A stretch of DNA of 64,000 nt, taken from NCBI GenBank assembly GCA_949296365.1, contig CASFPZ010000006.1, forward strand, positions 25,599 to 89,598, written 5' to 3'. Below, one piece after another: positions 54,332-63,611 of this stretch; position 1 is the stretch's first letter; every line of letters begins with the position of its first letter. The translations under genes were made by a program, and so were the position numbers. The DNA comes from an uncultured Akkermansia sp. GTDB lineage: Bacteria; Verrucomicrobiota; Verrucomicrobiia; Verrucomicrobiales; Akkermansiaceae. Below the pieces are notes generated by a model. It did not search any database, was not told where the DNA came from, and saw nothing but the letters and a program-made list of their open reading frames with translations.

Positions 54332-56335
54332 ATGATTGAAAGTTGGAGATGGTACGGTCCATCAGATCCTATTACCCTCCGCGACATCCGACAAGCAGGA
54401 GTCAGCGGTATCGTCACCGCTCTACACGAAATACGCTGCGGCGAACTCTGGACGGAAGAAGCCGTTCAAGAACGTGTCAAGATGATTGAAGATGCTGGCA
54501 TGAAATGGGTCGTTGCCGAAAGCATCGCCGTTCATGAAGACATCAAAACGCGTTCCAGCCAATGGCGACACTACATCGAAGTCTACAAACAAAGCCTACG
54601 GAATTTGGCTCGTGGCGGCGTCAAAATCGTCTGTTACAACTTCATGCCCGTCCTCGACTGGACGCGGACCGATTTAGCGTGGCCTTTAGAAGACGGCAGC
54701 AGCGTTCTGAAATGTGATGCCGATGAAGTTGCCGTATTCGACTTGTTCATGCTACAGCGAGCTGGTGCTGAACAAGACTATGCGCCCGACACCATAGGAC
54801 GAGCCCGCAAACGATTCGAATCGATGACGGAAGCACAAAAGAAGACACTCAGCGATTCGATCCTCTTAGGGTTGCCGGGCACGGTTGACGACTTGACTTT
54901 GGAACAATTCCGAGAAATGCTCGCCCGTTACAAGGGCATCGACGATGCCCAGTTGCGGAAGAACTTGTATGATTTCCTCAATGAGATCATGCCAGTTTGT
55001 GAAGAGACAGGTATTCGCATGGCTATCCATCCCGATGATCCGCCTCGTTCCATCTTTGGGTTACCCCGCATTATGAGCGACGAGGCAGACATGTTGCAGC
55101 TGATTCGCGAAGTGCCTTCCATGCATTCCGGGTTCACGTTGTGTACGGGGTCGCTCGGTGGTTTGCGATCTAACGCACCTCATTTGCTGATGGAGCGTTT
55201 TGCCGACCGCGTCTGGTTCGCTCACTTTCGTAATACGGTTTACGACGGAGAAAATCCCGACACCTTCCGCGAATCAGGCACACACCTGCTCGGGCATACC
55301 GACATGGCTTATGCCGTACAGTGTTTGCTCAATGAAGAAGCCCGCCGCCGGGAATCCGGGCTCGGCGTTCCGCAAATTCCCGTTCGTCCGGACCACGGTA
55401 AATTGATGGACATCGATCTTGATAAACACTGCTACTCCGGGTATTCGTACGGTGGTCGAGCCATCGGTCTGGCGGAATTACGAGGCCTTGCCATGGGGCT
55501 TGTCAACGCTCGTCCCCTTATTGGCAAGGTCGCGCTAGTCACCGGAGCCGCCGGAGTTCTTTGTTCGGTAATGGCTAGAAGCCTCCTGAAAGCCGGTGCA
55601 AAAGTAGCCCTTTTGGGACGTACGGAATCAAAATTGCACCAACTCCAGCAACAATTGGCTGAAGAAGGACTCACGCAAACAATAACATTGACCGCCGATG
55701 TACTAGACAAAGCAGCCCTTGAACGCGCCAGAACAACACTCGTCGACACCTGGGGACGGCTCGATATCCTAGTGAACGGCGCAGGTGGTAACGATCCACG
55801 TGGCACAACGCCCGTCGAACAATGCACGTTAGACACCCCAGCAGCCGATAGTTTCTTCGGCATGGATATGGAAGGGTTCGAATACGTCAATCGCCTGAAC
55901 ATGATCGGCACCATCCTACCATCCCAAATCTTCGGCAGCCTGTTGGCAGAATCCGGTGGTACAATCGTCAATATTTCGTCTATGGCAGCTTACCTTCCTC
56001 TCACCAAAGTGGGGGCCTACGGCGCTGCCAAGGCCGCAGTCGAAAACTTCACAAAGTGGCTGGCAACTCACCTCGCCCCCATGGGGATTCGAGTCAATGC
56101 CATCGCACCAGGATTCTTCATCACCAACCAAAACCGTTTCCTCATGCTGGAGAAAGACGGCATTACTCCGTCTGCCCGCGGTAAGAAAGTCATTGCCAAA
56201 ACGCCGATGCGTCGTTTCGGAGATCCGGAGGACCTCTGCGGTGCTTTGCAATTCCTCGTGTCGCCAGGCGCAGGATTCGTCACGGGCATTACCATCCCCG
56301 TTGATGGTGGTTTCTTAGCATTCTCCGGAGTCTGA
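54332..56335 (+). CDS. Mannonate dehydratase::SDR fructuronate reductase fusion (bifunctional)
   Basis: A 667-residue natural fusion of two consecutive pathway enzymes. Residues 1 to about 390 are a UxuA-type mannonate dehydratase (VCYNFMPVLDWTRTDL, HPDDPP at 233-238, TLCTGSLGG, FAHFRNT, VRPDHGKLMD, then YGGRAIGLAELRGL). Residues from 397 on are a short-chain dehydrogenase (GKVALVTGAAGVLCS cofactor loop, NGAGGNDPRG, Ser550, YxxxK with Tyr563 and Lys567, AIAPGFF). SDR-type enzymes of this context reduce fructuronate to mannonate, which the dehydratase turns into 2-keto-3-deoxygluconate. The reading frame is continuous and no internal start is obvious. Context (kdgK before, uxaC and eda after) agrees. 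Confidence 0.88.
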   Translation: MIESWRWYGPSDPITLRDIRQAGVSGIVTALHEIRCGELWTEEAVQERVKMIEDAGMKWVVAESIAVHEDIKTRSSQWRHYIEVYKQSLRNLARGGVKIVCYNFMPVLDWTRTDLAWPLEDGSSVLKCDADEVAVFDLFMLQRAGAEQDYAPDTIGRARKRFESMTEAQKKTLSDSILLGLPGTVDDLTLEQFREMLARYKGIDDAQLRKNLYDFLNEIMPVCEETGIRMAIHPDDPPRSIFGLPRIMSDEADMLQLIREVPSMHSGFTLCTGSLGGLRSNAPHLLMERFADRVWFAHFRNTVYDGENPDTFRESGTHLLGHTDMAYAVQCLLNEEARRRESGLGVPQIPVRPDHGKLMDIDLDKHCYSGYSYGGRAIGLAELRGLAMGLVNARPLIGKVALVTGAAGVLCSVMARSLLKAGAKVALLGRTESKLHQLQQQLAEEGLTQTITLTADVLDKAALERARTTLVDTWGRLDILVNGAGGNDPRGTTPVEQCTLDTPAADSFFGMDMEGFEYVNRLNMIGTILPSQIFGSLLAESGGTIVNISSMAAYLPLTKVGAYGAAKAAVENFTKWLATHLAPMGIRVNAIAPGFFITNQNRFLMLEKDGITPSARGKKVIAKTPMRRFGDPEDLCGALQFLVSPGAGFVTGITIPVDGGFLAFSGV

Positions 56336-56355
56336 AATCTTCATTTTTCACCACA

Positions 56356-57750
56356 ATGATTACCGACGATTTTTTACTCGATACACCGCAGGCCCGCACG
56401 CTCTTCCATGAGTATGCGGAAGCCCTACCGCTCATCGACTACCATTCGCACCTCGATCCCGTGGCCATTGCAGATAACAAGCAATTCGACAATATTGCCC
56501 AACTTTGGCTCGATGGGGATCATTACAAATGGCGAGCCATGCGCACCAATGGCATTGCAGAACGTTATTGTTCCGGCGACGCCACGGATCGCGAGAAATA
56601 CGACGCCTGGGTCAACATCATTCCACGCCTCATCCGCAACCCGCTTTACCATTGGACCCATCTGGAGCTTCGGCGTCCGTTCGGAATCACGGGGATTTTG
56701 CTAGGCCCCGATACGGCAGACGAAGTTTGGGATCGTACTTCAGCTTTGCTGCAATCCGGTTCTTTCGGCGTGCAAGATATCTTGCGCATCATGAATGTCG
56801 AACTCGTCTGCACAACAGATGATCCGGCTGACACCTTGGAGGCCCACACCCGCATAGCCCAACAAAACTTTGGCACCCGAGTCCTGCCGGCATTCCGTCC
56901 CGACAAGTCGCGAGCCCTCGGCAATACCCGCGTATGGAACTCTTGGGTCGCACGCCTCGAACAAACCACACAACGGGATATCCCCGATTTGCCGACTTTC
57001 CTGCAAACGCTTGCAGAACGTCACGACTTTTTCGCACAGCATGGTTGCAAACTCTCCGACCATTCCATCGAAATGGTCGACGAGGAATCTTTGTCTCCTG
57101 AAGAAGCCGCTCGCATCTTTACCGCCGCCCGCCAAAATCAGGCGATTGCGCCTCGTGATGTCGCGCGTTTCTCCAACTTCATGCTCGATTTCTTTGCCGA
57201 TCTGGATGCCCGTGCCGGTTGGGTACGGCAGTTCCACATTGGCGCCCTCCGCAATCCCAATACCAAAGCCATGGATATGTTGGGGCCCGACACCGGATTT
57301 GACTGCATCGATGACTTCTGCTATGCCCGTCCACTGGCCAAAATGTTGGATCGTTCGGCACAGAAAGACCTGTTGCCCAAGACAATCCTCTACAACCTCA
57401 ACCCCAGAGATAACTCAGTACTGGCTGCCCTCTGTGGCAGTTTCCAGGACGGCATCTGCCCCGGCAAAATGCAGTATGGCGCCGCTTGGTGGTTCCTCGA
57501 TCAGATGGACGGCATGATCCAACACATCGAAACTCTCAGCCAACTGGGTACACTTTCCCGCTTTGTGGGGATGTTGACCGACAGTCGGAGCTTCCTGAGC
57601 TATACGCGCCACGAATACTTCCGCCGTATCCTCTGCCGCGTCCTGGGACGCGACATGGCAGTCGGCCTCATCCCAGACAAATTGGATCTCATTGGTCCAA
57701 TGGTCTCTGATATTTCCTACAATAATGCGAAAGAATACTTCCAATTCTGA
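56356..57750 (+). CDS. uxaC: Glucuronate isomerase
   Basis: Isomerises D-glucuronate to D-fructuronate (and galacturonate to tagaturonate), the entry step of the pathway. 464 residues, matching E. coli UxaC (470). The metal-binding DYHSHLDP motif sits near residue 30; WLDGDHYKWRAMRTNG and YHWTHLELRRPFG follow, as do DDPADTLEAH and the C-terminal MQYGAAWWFLDQMDGM and GMLTDSRSFLSYTRHEYFRR. It starts 20 nt after the fusion gene and ends 2 nt before the aldolase gene, so it is firmly in one operon. Confidence 0.95.
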   Translation: MITDDFLLDTPQARTLFHEYAEALPLIDYHSHLDPVAIADNKQFDNIAQLWLDGDHYKWRAMRTNGIAERYCSGDATDREKYDAWVNIIPRLIRNPLYHWTHLELRRPFGITGILLGPDTADEVWDRTSALLQSGSFGVQDILRIMNVELVCTTDDPADTLEAHTRIAQQNFGTRVLPAFRPDKSRALGNTRVWNSWVARLEQTTQRDIPDLPTFLQTLAERHDFFAQHGCKLSDHSIEMVDEESLSPEEAARIFTAARQNQAIAPRDVARFSNFMLDFFADLDARAGWVRQFHIGALRNPNTKAMDMLGPDTGFDCIDDFCYARPLAKMLDRSAQKDLLPKTILYNLNPRDNSVLAALCGSFQDGICPGKMQYGAAWWFLDQMDGMIQHIETLSQLGTLSRFVGMLTDSRSFLSYTRHEYFRRILCRVLGRDMAVGLIPDKLDLIGPMVSDISYNNAKEYFQF

Positions 57751-57752
57751 TC

Positions 57753-58385
57753 ATGAACGAACTCATTCAAGCTTTCTCAGAAGTTAAGTTAGTACCCGTT
57801 GTCGTATTGAACGACGTCGAAAAAGCAGTTCCATTAGCCTTAACCCTGGTTTCCAATGGCTGTAACTGCATCGAAATTACTTTCCGCACAGACGCTGCGG
57901 CAGAATCGATCTCACAAATTGCCCGGGAAGTGCCAGAAATGCGAGTTGGCGCTGGCACGTTGCTCACACCCGACCAAGTCATCCGCGCCAAGCAAGCCGG
58001 TGCAACATTCGGTGTTGCCCCTGGCTTCGACCCTGTCGTCGTCAAAGCAGCTCAAGAACAAGGGCTTCCCTTTGCCCCGGGTGTTGCCACCGCCTCAGAA
58101 ATCTGCCAGGCCCTCTCCATGGGATGCACGTTTCAGAAATTCTTCCCGGCAGAACCGGCTGGTGGCCCCAAACTACTCAAGGCCATCTTAGCAGCCGTTC
58201 GCCATACGGGCGTACGCATCATGCCAACCGGCGGCATCAATGCCTCCAACATTTCCAATTGGCTTGCGATACCGGAAGTTGTTGCTTGCGGTGGTTCCTG
58301 GATCTGCGAATCTTCGCTCATCGATTCCGAAAACTGGGAAGAAATCGGCAAACGTACCCGAGAAGCTTTAGACGCTATCCAATAA
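57753..58385 (+). CDS. eda: KDPG/KHG aldolase (2-dehydro-3-deoxyphosphogluconate aldolase)
   Basis: Splits KDPG into pyruvate and glyceraldehyde-3-phosphate, the last step of uronate breakdown. Class I aldolase of 210 residues: the Schiff-base lysine is Lys129 in FQKFFPAEPAGG, the catalytic glutamate is in CIEITFRT near residue 41, and VGAGTLLTPDQV, GVAPGFDP and MPTGGINASN are conserved. It is the last gene of the operon, 2 nt after uxaC, followed by a strong terminator. With the three genes before it, the route glucuronate to central metabolism is complete apart from uptake. Confidence 0.94.
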   Translation: MNELIQAFSEVKLVPVVVLNDVEKAVPLALTLVSNGCNCIEITFRTDAAAESISQIAREVPEMRVGAGTLLTPDQVIRAKQAGATFGVAPGFDPVVVKAAQEQGLPFAPGVATASEICQALSMGCTFQKFFPAEPAGGPKLLKAILAAVRHTGVRIMPTGGINASNISNWLAIPEVVACGGSWICESSLIDSENWEEIGKRTREALDAIQ

Positions 58386-58426
58386 TATCTCATTCCCGAA
58401 TACTCCGAATAACCGGGAATTGTTTT

Positions 58427-58468
58427 CCCCGTCTTCTCCATGACACCCTCGAGGAGACGGGGATTTTT
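58427..58468 (+). terminator. Intrinsic terminator of the hexuronate operon
   Basis: A 12-bp GC-rich stem (CCCCGTCTTCTC at 58427-58438, GAGGAGACGGGG at 58451-58462; one G:T wobble) with a 12-nt loop and ATTTTT after it, 42 nt past the eda stop. Confidence 0.8.
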
Positions 58469-58574
58469 GGTGCTTTTGTTTCCAATCCTCGCCGAGTGGA
58501 TTGCCAAAGACAGAAATGGAGGTGTCGGTTTAGACGTGCATCATCACGAGATTTACTGTAACATTCGTACATCT

Positions 58575-60005
58575 ATGAGCTCTAGCGTCATTCCCAACGT
58601 ATTAGCGGAGAGGTATGCCTCAGCCGCGATGAAGGCTATCTGGTCCGCTGAAGGACGAATCATTCTCGAACGCGATTTCTGGATCGCCGTCATGAAAGCC
58701 CAAAAAGACCTGGGCCTCGATATTCCGGAGCAAGCTATTGAAGCTTATGAATCCGTCAAGACTCAAGTCAATCTAGACTCGATCAACGCACGCGAACGCA
58801 TCACGCGACATGATGTTAAAGCGCGTATCGAAGAATTTTGCGATTTAGCCGGTTGCGAACACATCCACAAGGGAATGACCTCGCGCGACCTGACCGAAAA
58901 TGTCGAACAACTTCAGATCTGGCGGTCGATGCAAATCATCCGAGACAAAGCTATCGCGGCCCTAGCCCTCATGAGCCAATGCGCCAACAAATGGAAATCC
59001 ATTCCCTTGGCAGCCCGTACGCACAACGTCGTTGCTCAGGAAACAACAGTCGGCAAACGTTTGGCCATGTTCGGTGAGGAAATCCTCCACGGTCTCTCCT
59101 CCTGGATGTCGATTATGGAACGCTACGCAGTACGTGGGCTCAAGGGTGCTGTCGGTACTCAGCTCGACCAATTGTCCCTATTCCAGCAAGATAAGGCTCG
59201 CGTCATAGAGCTCGAAAACCGCATTTGTATGCACCTGGGCATCCGTGACCGCTGGGTTAATGTCGGACAAATCTATCCTCGTTCTCTAGATTTTTCAGTC
59301 GTGTCCGGTCTTGTTGAATTGACGTCGGGATGTTCCTCGTTTTGCCGGACATGGCGTCTCATGGCAGGTCACGAATTGGCCACCGAGGGCTTTGCCAAAG
59401 GCCAAACAGGCTCGAGCGCGATGCCGCACAAAATGAACCCGCGGTCGTGTGAACGCGTGAATGGATTCCATGCCATCCTCAAGGGGTACCTCGTCATGTT
59501 AGGTGGGTTAGCTGGCGATCAATGGAATGAAGGCGACGTTTCATGTTCTGTTGTTCGCCGAGTCGCCCTGCCCGATGCTTTCTTTGCAGCCGATGGTTTG
59601 TTTGAAACCTTCTTGACCATCCTCAGACAGATGGACATCTATGAACCGGTCATCGAATCAGAATTGCGCCGTTATCTGCCCTTCTTGACAACCACCACCA
59701 TTTTGATGGAAGCCGTCAAACGAGGCGTCGGCCGCGAAACAGCCCACGAAATTATCAAAGAACATGCCGTCGCCGTCTCCAACGCCCTGCGCGAAGGTAC
59801 CATTGCAGAAAATGACCTCCTGAAACGACTGGGAGAAGACGGGCGTCTCAAGCTCTCCTGCCAGGAACTTCAAGAAATTTTCGAACGCAGCTCCAAAGCA
59901 ACTGGCATGGCAGAATCCCAAGTCGATCACTTCTGTGATTCCGTTCAAGCCATTGCAGAAGAATACCCGGACGCCGCCGCTTACACACCGGGCGATATTC
60001 TCTAA
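58575..60005 (+). CDS. purB: Adenylosuccinate lyase
   Basis: Catalyses two fumarate-releasing steps of purine synthesis (SAICAR and adenylosuccinate cleavage). The 476-residue protein starts NVLAERYASAAMKAIWSAEG, has the TSRDLTENVEQLQ and AARTHNVVAQETTVGKR blocks, and carries the fumarase/aspartase superfamily signature GSSAMPHKMNPRSCER from about residue 279. The C-terminal helical domain (AHEIIKEHAVAVSNALREG) is that of the longer PurB group. The ATG at 58575 fits the family N-terminus; the frame is open upstream through the eda terminator region. Stands alone with its own terminator. Confidence 0.94.
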   Translation: MSSSVIPNVLAERYASAAMKAIWSAEGRIILERDFWIAVMKAQKDLGLDIPEQAIEAYESVKTQVNLDSINARERITRHDVKARIEEFCDLAGCEHIHKGMTSRDLTENVEQLQIWRSMQIIRDKAIAALALMSQCANKWKSIPLAARTHNVVAQETTVGKRLAMFGEEILHGLSSWMSIMERYAVRGLKGAVGTQLDQLSLFQQDKARVIELENRICMHLGIRDRWVNVGQIYPRSLDFSVVSGLVELTSGCSSFCRTWRLMAGHELATEGFAKGQTGSSAMPHKMNPRSCERVNGFHAILKGYLVMLGGLAGDQWNEGDVSCSVVRRVALPDAFFAADGLFETFLTILRQMDIYEPVIESELRRYLPFLTTTTILMEAVKRGVGRETAHEIIKEHAVAVSNALREGTIAENDLLKRLGEDGRLKLSCQELQEIFERSSKATGMAESQVDHFCDSVQAIAEEYPDAAAYTPGDIL

Positions 60006-60037
60006 CGCCCCCACTGCCAAGCCCCCCTTTTAATTTC

Positions 60038-60072
60038 AACTTCCTCTTGATCCCCCCAAGAGGAAGTTTTTT
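60038..60072 (+). terminator. Intrinsic terminator of purB
   Basis: Perfect 11-bp stem (AACTTCCTCTT at 60038-60048, AAGAGGAAGTT at 60058-60068), 9-nt C-rich loop and a run of six T ending at 60072. Lies between purB and the converging AIPR gene. Confidence 0.85.
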
Positions 60073-60118
60073 ACACTAGTGCCCGATAAAATTTTTTATG
60101 TGCTAAATTGCGTCGTAA

Positions 60119-62005
60119 TTATTCTTCTGTTTCGTTAATGGTTGTTTCGCCTGTTAATTTTGTAATCTCTTTCCGATAAGCTTTGTCAAAAGCCGTACTT
60201 TTCAGCAAATTGTCTATATCGTTTTTTCCTATGCCTTGTAGTGCATTATAAAATTGGATGAAGTTATGAATGCCATCATCAAAGTATCTGTCCACAATGT
60301 CATCAACTCGTTTGGGGAAGTTTTCTCCTTTCAGACGTTGCTCGTTCCCGTGCTGATAGGCTTCTTCCATTTTTTGAATCACTCCATCAAATGCTTCTTT
60401 TTTCCAAGCATAGAAATATCCTGCCAAGTAGTAGGCACTTTTCCTAAATATGGGTAATTGTGCGGTATATGTTGCTTCATTTTTCTGAATGAGTCGCCGG
60501 ATACTTTCCAAGATTTGGTTGGCGACAATCAATTGGAAGCACAGTTTATGAAATGCCGCACCTTGTCCTTCATCCAATAAGTCAGGCTTGAAAATCTTTT
60601 CATATTCGTTTTTCTGGAATACGCGCGACTTGCCCAAGCCGGAACGCAACGAACGCGCCATATACAAATAGACTGCGCGATAAGCCAAAGCTACATTGAC
60701 CATGCTGATAATCAATTGATCTTTGCCAGCCTCTTTTCCTTCGCCTTTCCGATCGTAAACGATGTTAAACCGTTTCAAGTCCTCGGCAATAGCCACCTGG
60801 ATGGGGTCATTGGCTACGAGCGAAAAACTCTTAACCGCATTCTGGTCGTTGGTGGCTTTAATTATGTTCATCTTGAAGTCTATTTGCGTCGCATCTATTT
60901 CGTAAATACGCACCATTACGTTTGCTGCCCGGAAGTTATCACGAGTGTCTTCCCCGTATTTGGCTCTGTACAAGGCATTGACTGTTTGGCAACCGTTGAT
61001 GATTTGCATGTTTTCCAGCAAAAGCGGACGAATATGCTTCTTTTCATTTACGTTTCCTAAGGTTAGTTTATCACAAATAATGCTGATGCCATTGTTCATA
61101 TACGGGAACCACAAACTTTCGGCGCTTGTAATGGTCCGGATAATGTCTTTATTCACGTTCCCCCTGTCCCCTAAGTAAAAGCGGATGTTTTCGGAATACA
61201 ATTGGTTATGGTGATACTTATTTTGCAGGCGGATAAATTCATTAACATTGCACATTCCGATAATCACCTTCTTGGGTAATCCCAGACTCTCGCGTTTAGA
61301 ATTGTCTTCCAGTCGGTAAGAATACATTTCATCGTTGACCATCTCCAAAGATTCACTACCTATTCGAATCTTTCCGTCTTTTGCCAAATCCATAATATCT
61401 TTTAACCCGTAAACCTGGACAGAGAATCCAAGTAACTGTCGGTCTCTTTCAAAACGTCCAATGATTCCTTCAATATCTTTAGCATTATCATTATATATGC
61501 CTTTGGCATTGTTGATGTAATGTGCAAAGATGATGATGGAGCGCCCTCGGCGTTTCCCCAAGAACTCATCGCACTTGCTTTTGATTTCTTTTACAACCCT
61601 ATTGTTGCTTGTTTTGTCTTGCCACTCCGGGTGTACAAAGCTGTTGTTCACGAAGGTAGAGAATTGAAGTAATTCTACAGGCGAAGCACTATGCCTGTCA
61701 TTTTCGTAGATCTTGTATTGGAAGATGTGTAACTGCCTTACATTTGAATTGTCTGTTTCAATTAAAGCATATGCATCGATAAGCATATCGTCTTTTCCTG
61801 AAATTTTCTTATCTGTGATGAAGAAGTTCTCGAAGAATCCTTCTTCATAGCAGTCCATGACCAACGAGGCGGACATAGCCATATAGAGCATCTCATCACT
61901 TGCCGTTTCTACCTTGCAAGTAGATTTTCCCGCTTCAATTTCAAAATTTTCGTTGGATCTCCTGAAAAAATCCAGTTCCTTCCGCAGTTCTTCTGTAATA
62001 TACAT
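60119..62005 (-). CDS. AIPR-family (abortive infection phage resistance) protein
   Basis: A 628-residue cytoplasmic protein. The AIPR core is evident from MNNGISIICDK near residue 303, MQIINGCQTVNALYRAKYG near 333-351, and NDQNAVKSFSLVANDPIQ further on. The N-terminal domain shows a restriction-endonuclease-like pattern, with Asp77 in MLIDAYALIE followed by Gln96-Tyr-Lys98 (IFQYK), as in QxK-type PD-(D/E)XK nucleases; I infer nuclease activity from that pattern. Related proteins abort phage infection, but the mechanism of the family is not well defined. The gene stands alone, is AT-richer than its neighbours, and lies beside other accessory DNA, which suggests acquisition by transfer. Confidence 0.75.
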   Translation of the reverse strand: MYITEELRKELDFFRRSNENFEIEAGKSTCKVETASDEMLYMAMSASLVMDCYEEGFFENFFITDKKISGKDDMLIDAYALIETDNSNVRQLHIFQYKIYENDRHSASPVELLQFSTFVNNSFVHPEWQDKTSNNRVVKEIKSKCDEFLGKRRGRSIIIFAHYINNAKGIYNDNAKDIEGIIGRFERDRQLLGFSVQVYGLKDIMDLAKDGKIRIGSESLEMVNDEMYSYRLEDNSKRESLGLPKKVIIGMCNVNEFIRLQNKYHHNQLYSENIRFYLGDRGNVNKDIIRTITSAESLWFPYMNNGISIICDKLTLGNVNEKKHIRPLLLENMQIINGCQTVNALYRAKYGEDTRDNFRAANVMVRIYEIDATQIDFKMNIIKATNDQNAVKSFSLVANDPIQVAIAEDLKRFNIVYDRKGEGKEAGKDQLIISMVNVALAYRAVYLYMARSLRSGLGKSRVFQKNEYEKIFKPDLLDEGQGAAFHKLCFQLIVANQILESIRRLIQKNEATYTAQLPIFRKSAYYLAGYFYAWKKEAFDGVIQKMEEAYQHGNEQRLKGENFPKRVDDIVDRYFDDGIHNFIQFYNALQGIGKNDIDNLLKSTAFDKAYRKEITKLTGETTINETEE

Positions 62006-62648
62006 AATATCCTTTTATTGGGGCTGTTCCAAATCCGCTGGTCCCATCAAGGGCAATGAGTATGACTCTCAATAGGCGATCCAACCCTAGCATTGGCTTG
62101 TAATACCTTTTACAAACTTATTATGTTCAACTACTTGTATCAATACAAAGGTTGGACCATTGGTAAATCCAGTCAACAGAAATCATCTCACTTAGTCGAG
62201 CTCAGAGTTGATCAAAGATGTGTTTTTATGCACAAAGTGTCATACAAGGCCCATAATCTATTCATATCGTGATCTTTATATCCAAGATCCACGGCACCAA
62301 CCACCTGTTTTTATCAAGTGCCAGGTTCCTCTAGACTTTTGTCATTTTTACAGGTGTTTTCATACCACTAGACCTCAAAAGTTTCATCCTTCTATGGGGG
62401 TTCATGAAGGTTGATGAAACATATCTCTGAATTCTTCCGCTTTATCCCCACTCGACCTCCTGGCTCCCTCCATCATTCCGACAACATTTGGACATAGTTT
62501 GATCACAAGCTATGCCCTAACTAGTCACATTGGAGAAGTTAGAAGGTCAAGGCCCACTAGAATCGCGTAACCTTAAAATCGCCAACAAAAATCGCTAAAA
62601 TGATTAAAAATATAGAATTGTGTTGACAAAAAACGATACCGATTTTAC
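62006..62648. other. AT-rich intergenic stretch between AIPR and ankyrin genes
   Basis: About 640 bp with no supported gene. It holds a 14-bp palindrome, TTGTATCAATACAA (62135-62148), about 130 bp before the AIPR start, and an imperfect hairpin (GTTTCATC at 62381-62388, GATGAAAC at 62413-62420, with a CTTC/GAAG inner pairing). Either could be regulatory, but nothing proves it. A TTGACA at 62623-62628 is too close to the ankyrin gene start to be its normal promoter. Confidence 0.4.
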
Positions 62649-63611
62649 ATGTTTACAAGCAGACCAATATTGCTATGCATTTTAGGGGGGCTCTTATTGT
62701 CAGAAGTTAGTTTGGCAGAGGGAATTTCTCTTACCTTAGATGAATCGGAATCGGATTCTACTTCAACGGATTTTGAATCTTTGTTGGAAGCCTCACGTCG
62801 TGGTGATCTGAAAGAAGTCCGTCGATTACTTAAGTCAGGTGTTGACGTCAACCAGAGAGACAAAAATGGTGACACGGCTTTGATGGCAGCTTCATTTGGT
62901 GGTCACATAGAAATCGTTCAACTTTTGATTCAAAAGGGCGCTAATATCAATCAGAAAGACAAAGATGGTTACACGGCTTTGATGTGGGCTTCATTCGATG
63001 GTCACTCAGAAGTCGTTCAACTTTTGATTCAACATGGCGCTAATATCAACCAGAAAGACAAAAAATATGATCACACAGCTTTAATGTTGGCCTCAATGTC
63101 TGGTTACTCAGAAGTCGTTCAGATTTTGATTCAAAAGGGTGCTAATATCAACCAGGAAAACATATATGGCGTCACTGCTCTAATGCTGGCTTCAAACTGT
63201 GGTCACCTAGAAATAGTCAGACTATTGTTGAAAAATGGGGCTGATCCTAAAATTAAAGACAACGCTGGGAAAACAGCTCTAGATGTTGCTCGCTCGAAAA
63301 ATCATCAGGAAATTGTTAACATCCTTGAGCAATATGAATCGGAATCGAATCCTACTTCAACGGATCTTCTGCCTTTGTTGTTCGCTTCGGCGGCCAACGG
63401 TAATCTAGAAGAAGTGCGCCAATTACTTGAGTCAGGTGTTGACGTCAACCAGAGAGACAAAAATGGTTGCACGGCTTTGATGCTAGCTTCATTTGGTGGT
63501 CATATAGAAGTCGTTCAACTTTTGATTCAAAAGGGCGCTAATATTAACCTGAAAGCCCAAAATGGTGCCACTGCTTTGATGGTAGCTTCAATAGAAGGTC
63601 ACGTCACATAG
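62649..63611 (+). CDS. Secreted ankyrin-repeat protein, frame broken by a 5-bp duplication
   Basis: A 320-residue open frame with a Sec signal peptide (PILLCILGGLLLSEVSLAEG) and an acidic-serine linker. Ankyrin units of 33 residues follow: five in the first block (about residues 44-225), an ESESNPTSTD spacer near 230, and a second block that stops after about two and a half units. The units keep the GHIEIVQLLIQKGANINQKDKDG consensus (varied). The frame ends at a TAG created by duplication of GTCAC at 63598-63607; without it, translation would run on to the window end. Ankyrin repeats bind proteins, and an exported one may act outside the cytoplasm. The start ATG is the first one with a signal peptide. 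Confidence 0.7.
   Translation: MFTSRPILLCILGGLLLSEVSLAEGISLTLDESESDSTSTDFESLLEASRRGDLKEVRRLLKSGVDVNQRDKNGDTALMAASFGGHIEIVQLLIQKGANINQKDKDGYTALMWASFDGHSEVVQLLIQHGANINQKDKKYDHTALMLASMSGYSEVVQILIQKGANINQENIYGVTALMLASNCGHLEIVRLLLKNGADPKIKDNAGKTALDVARSKNHQEIVNILEQYESESNPTSTDLLPLLFASAANGNLEEVRQLLESGVDVNQRDKNGCTALMLASFGGHIEVVQLLIQKGANINLKAQNGATALMVASIEGHVT

Noticed and set aside
55432..55971. 179-codon antisense frame in the UxuA-SDR fusion
   Set aside because: Reverse translation of SDR codons; the sense frame has all catalytic residues.
56870..57517. 215-codon frame within uxaC in another phase
   Set aside because: Overlaps glucuronate isomerase fully and is serine/proline-rich as out-of-frame GC-biased DNA tends to be.
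62208..62414. 68-codon frame between the AIPR and ankyrin genes
   Set aside because: Cys/His-rich by chance; no zinc-finger spacing, no ribosome-binding site, and it spans the inverted repeat at 62381-62420.
62623..62628. TTGACA as promoter -35 box for the ankyrin gene
   Set aside because: Normal spacing would place the -10 box on the start codon; no TATAAT-like box fits.
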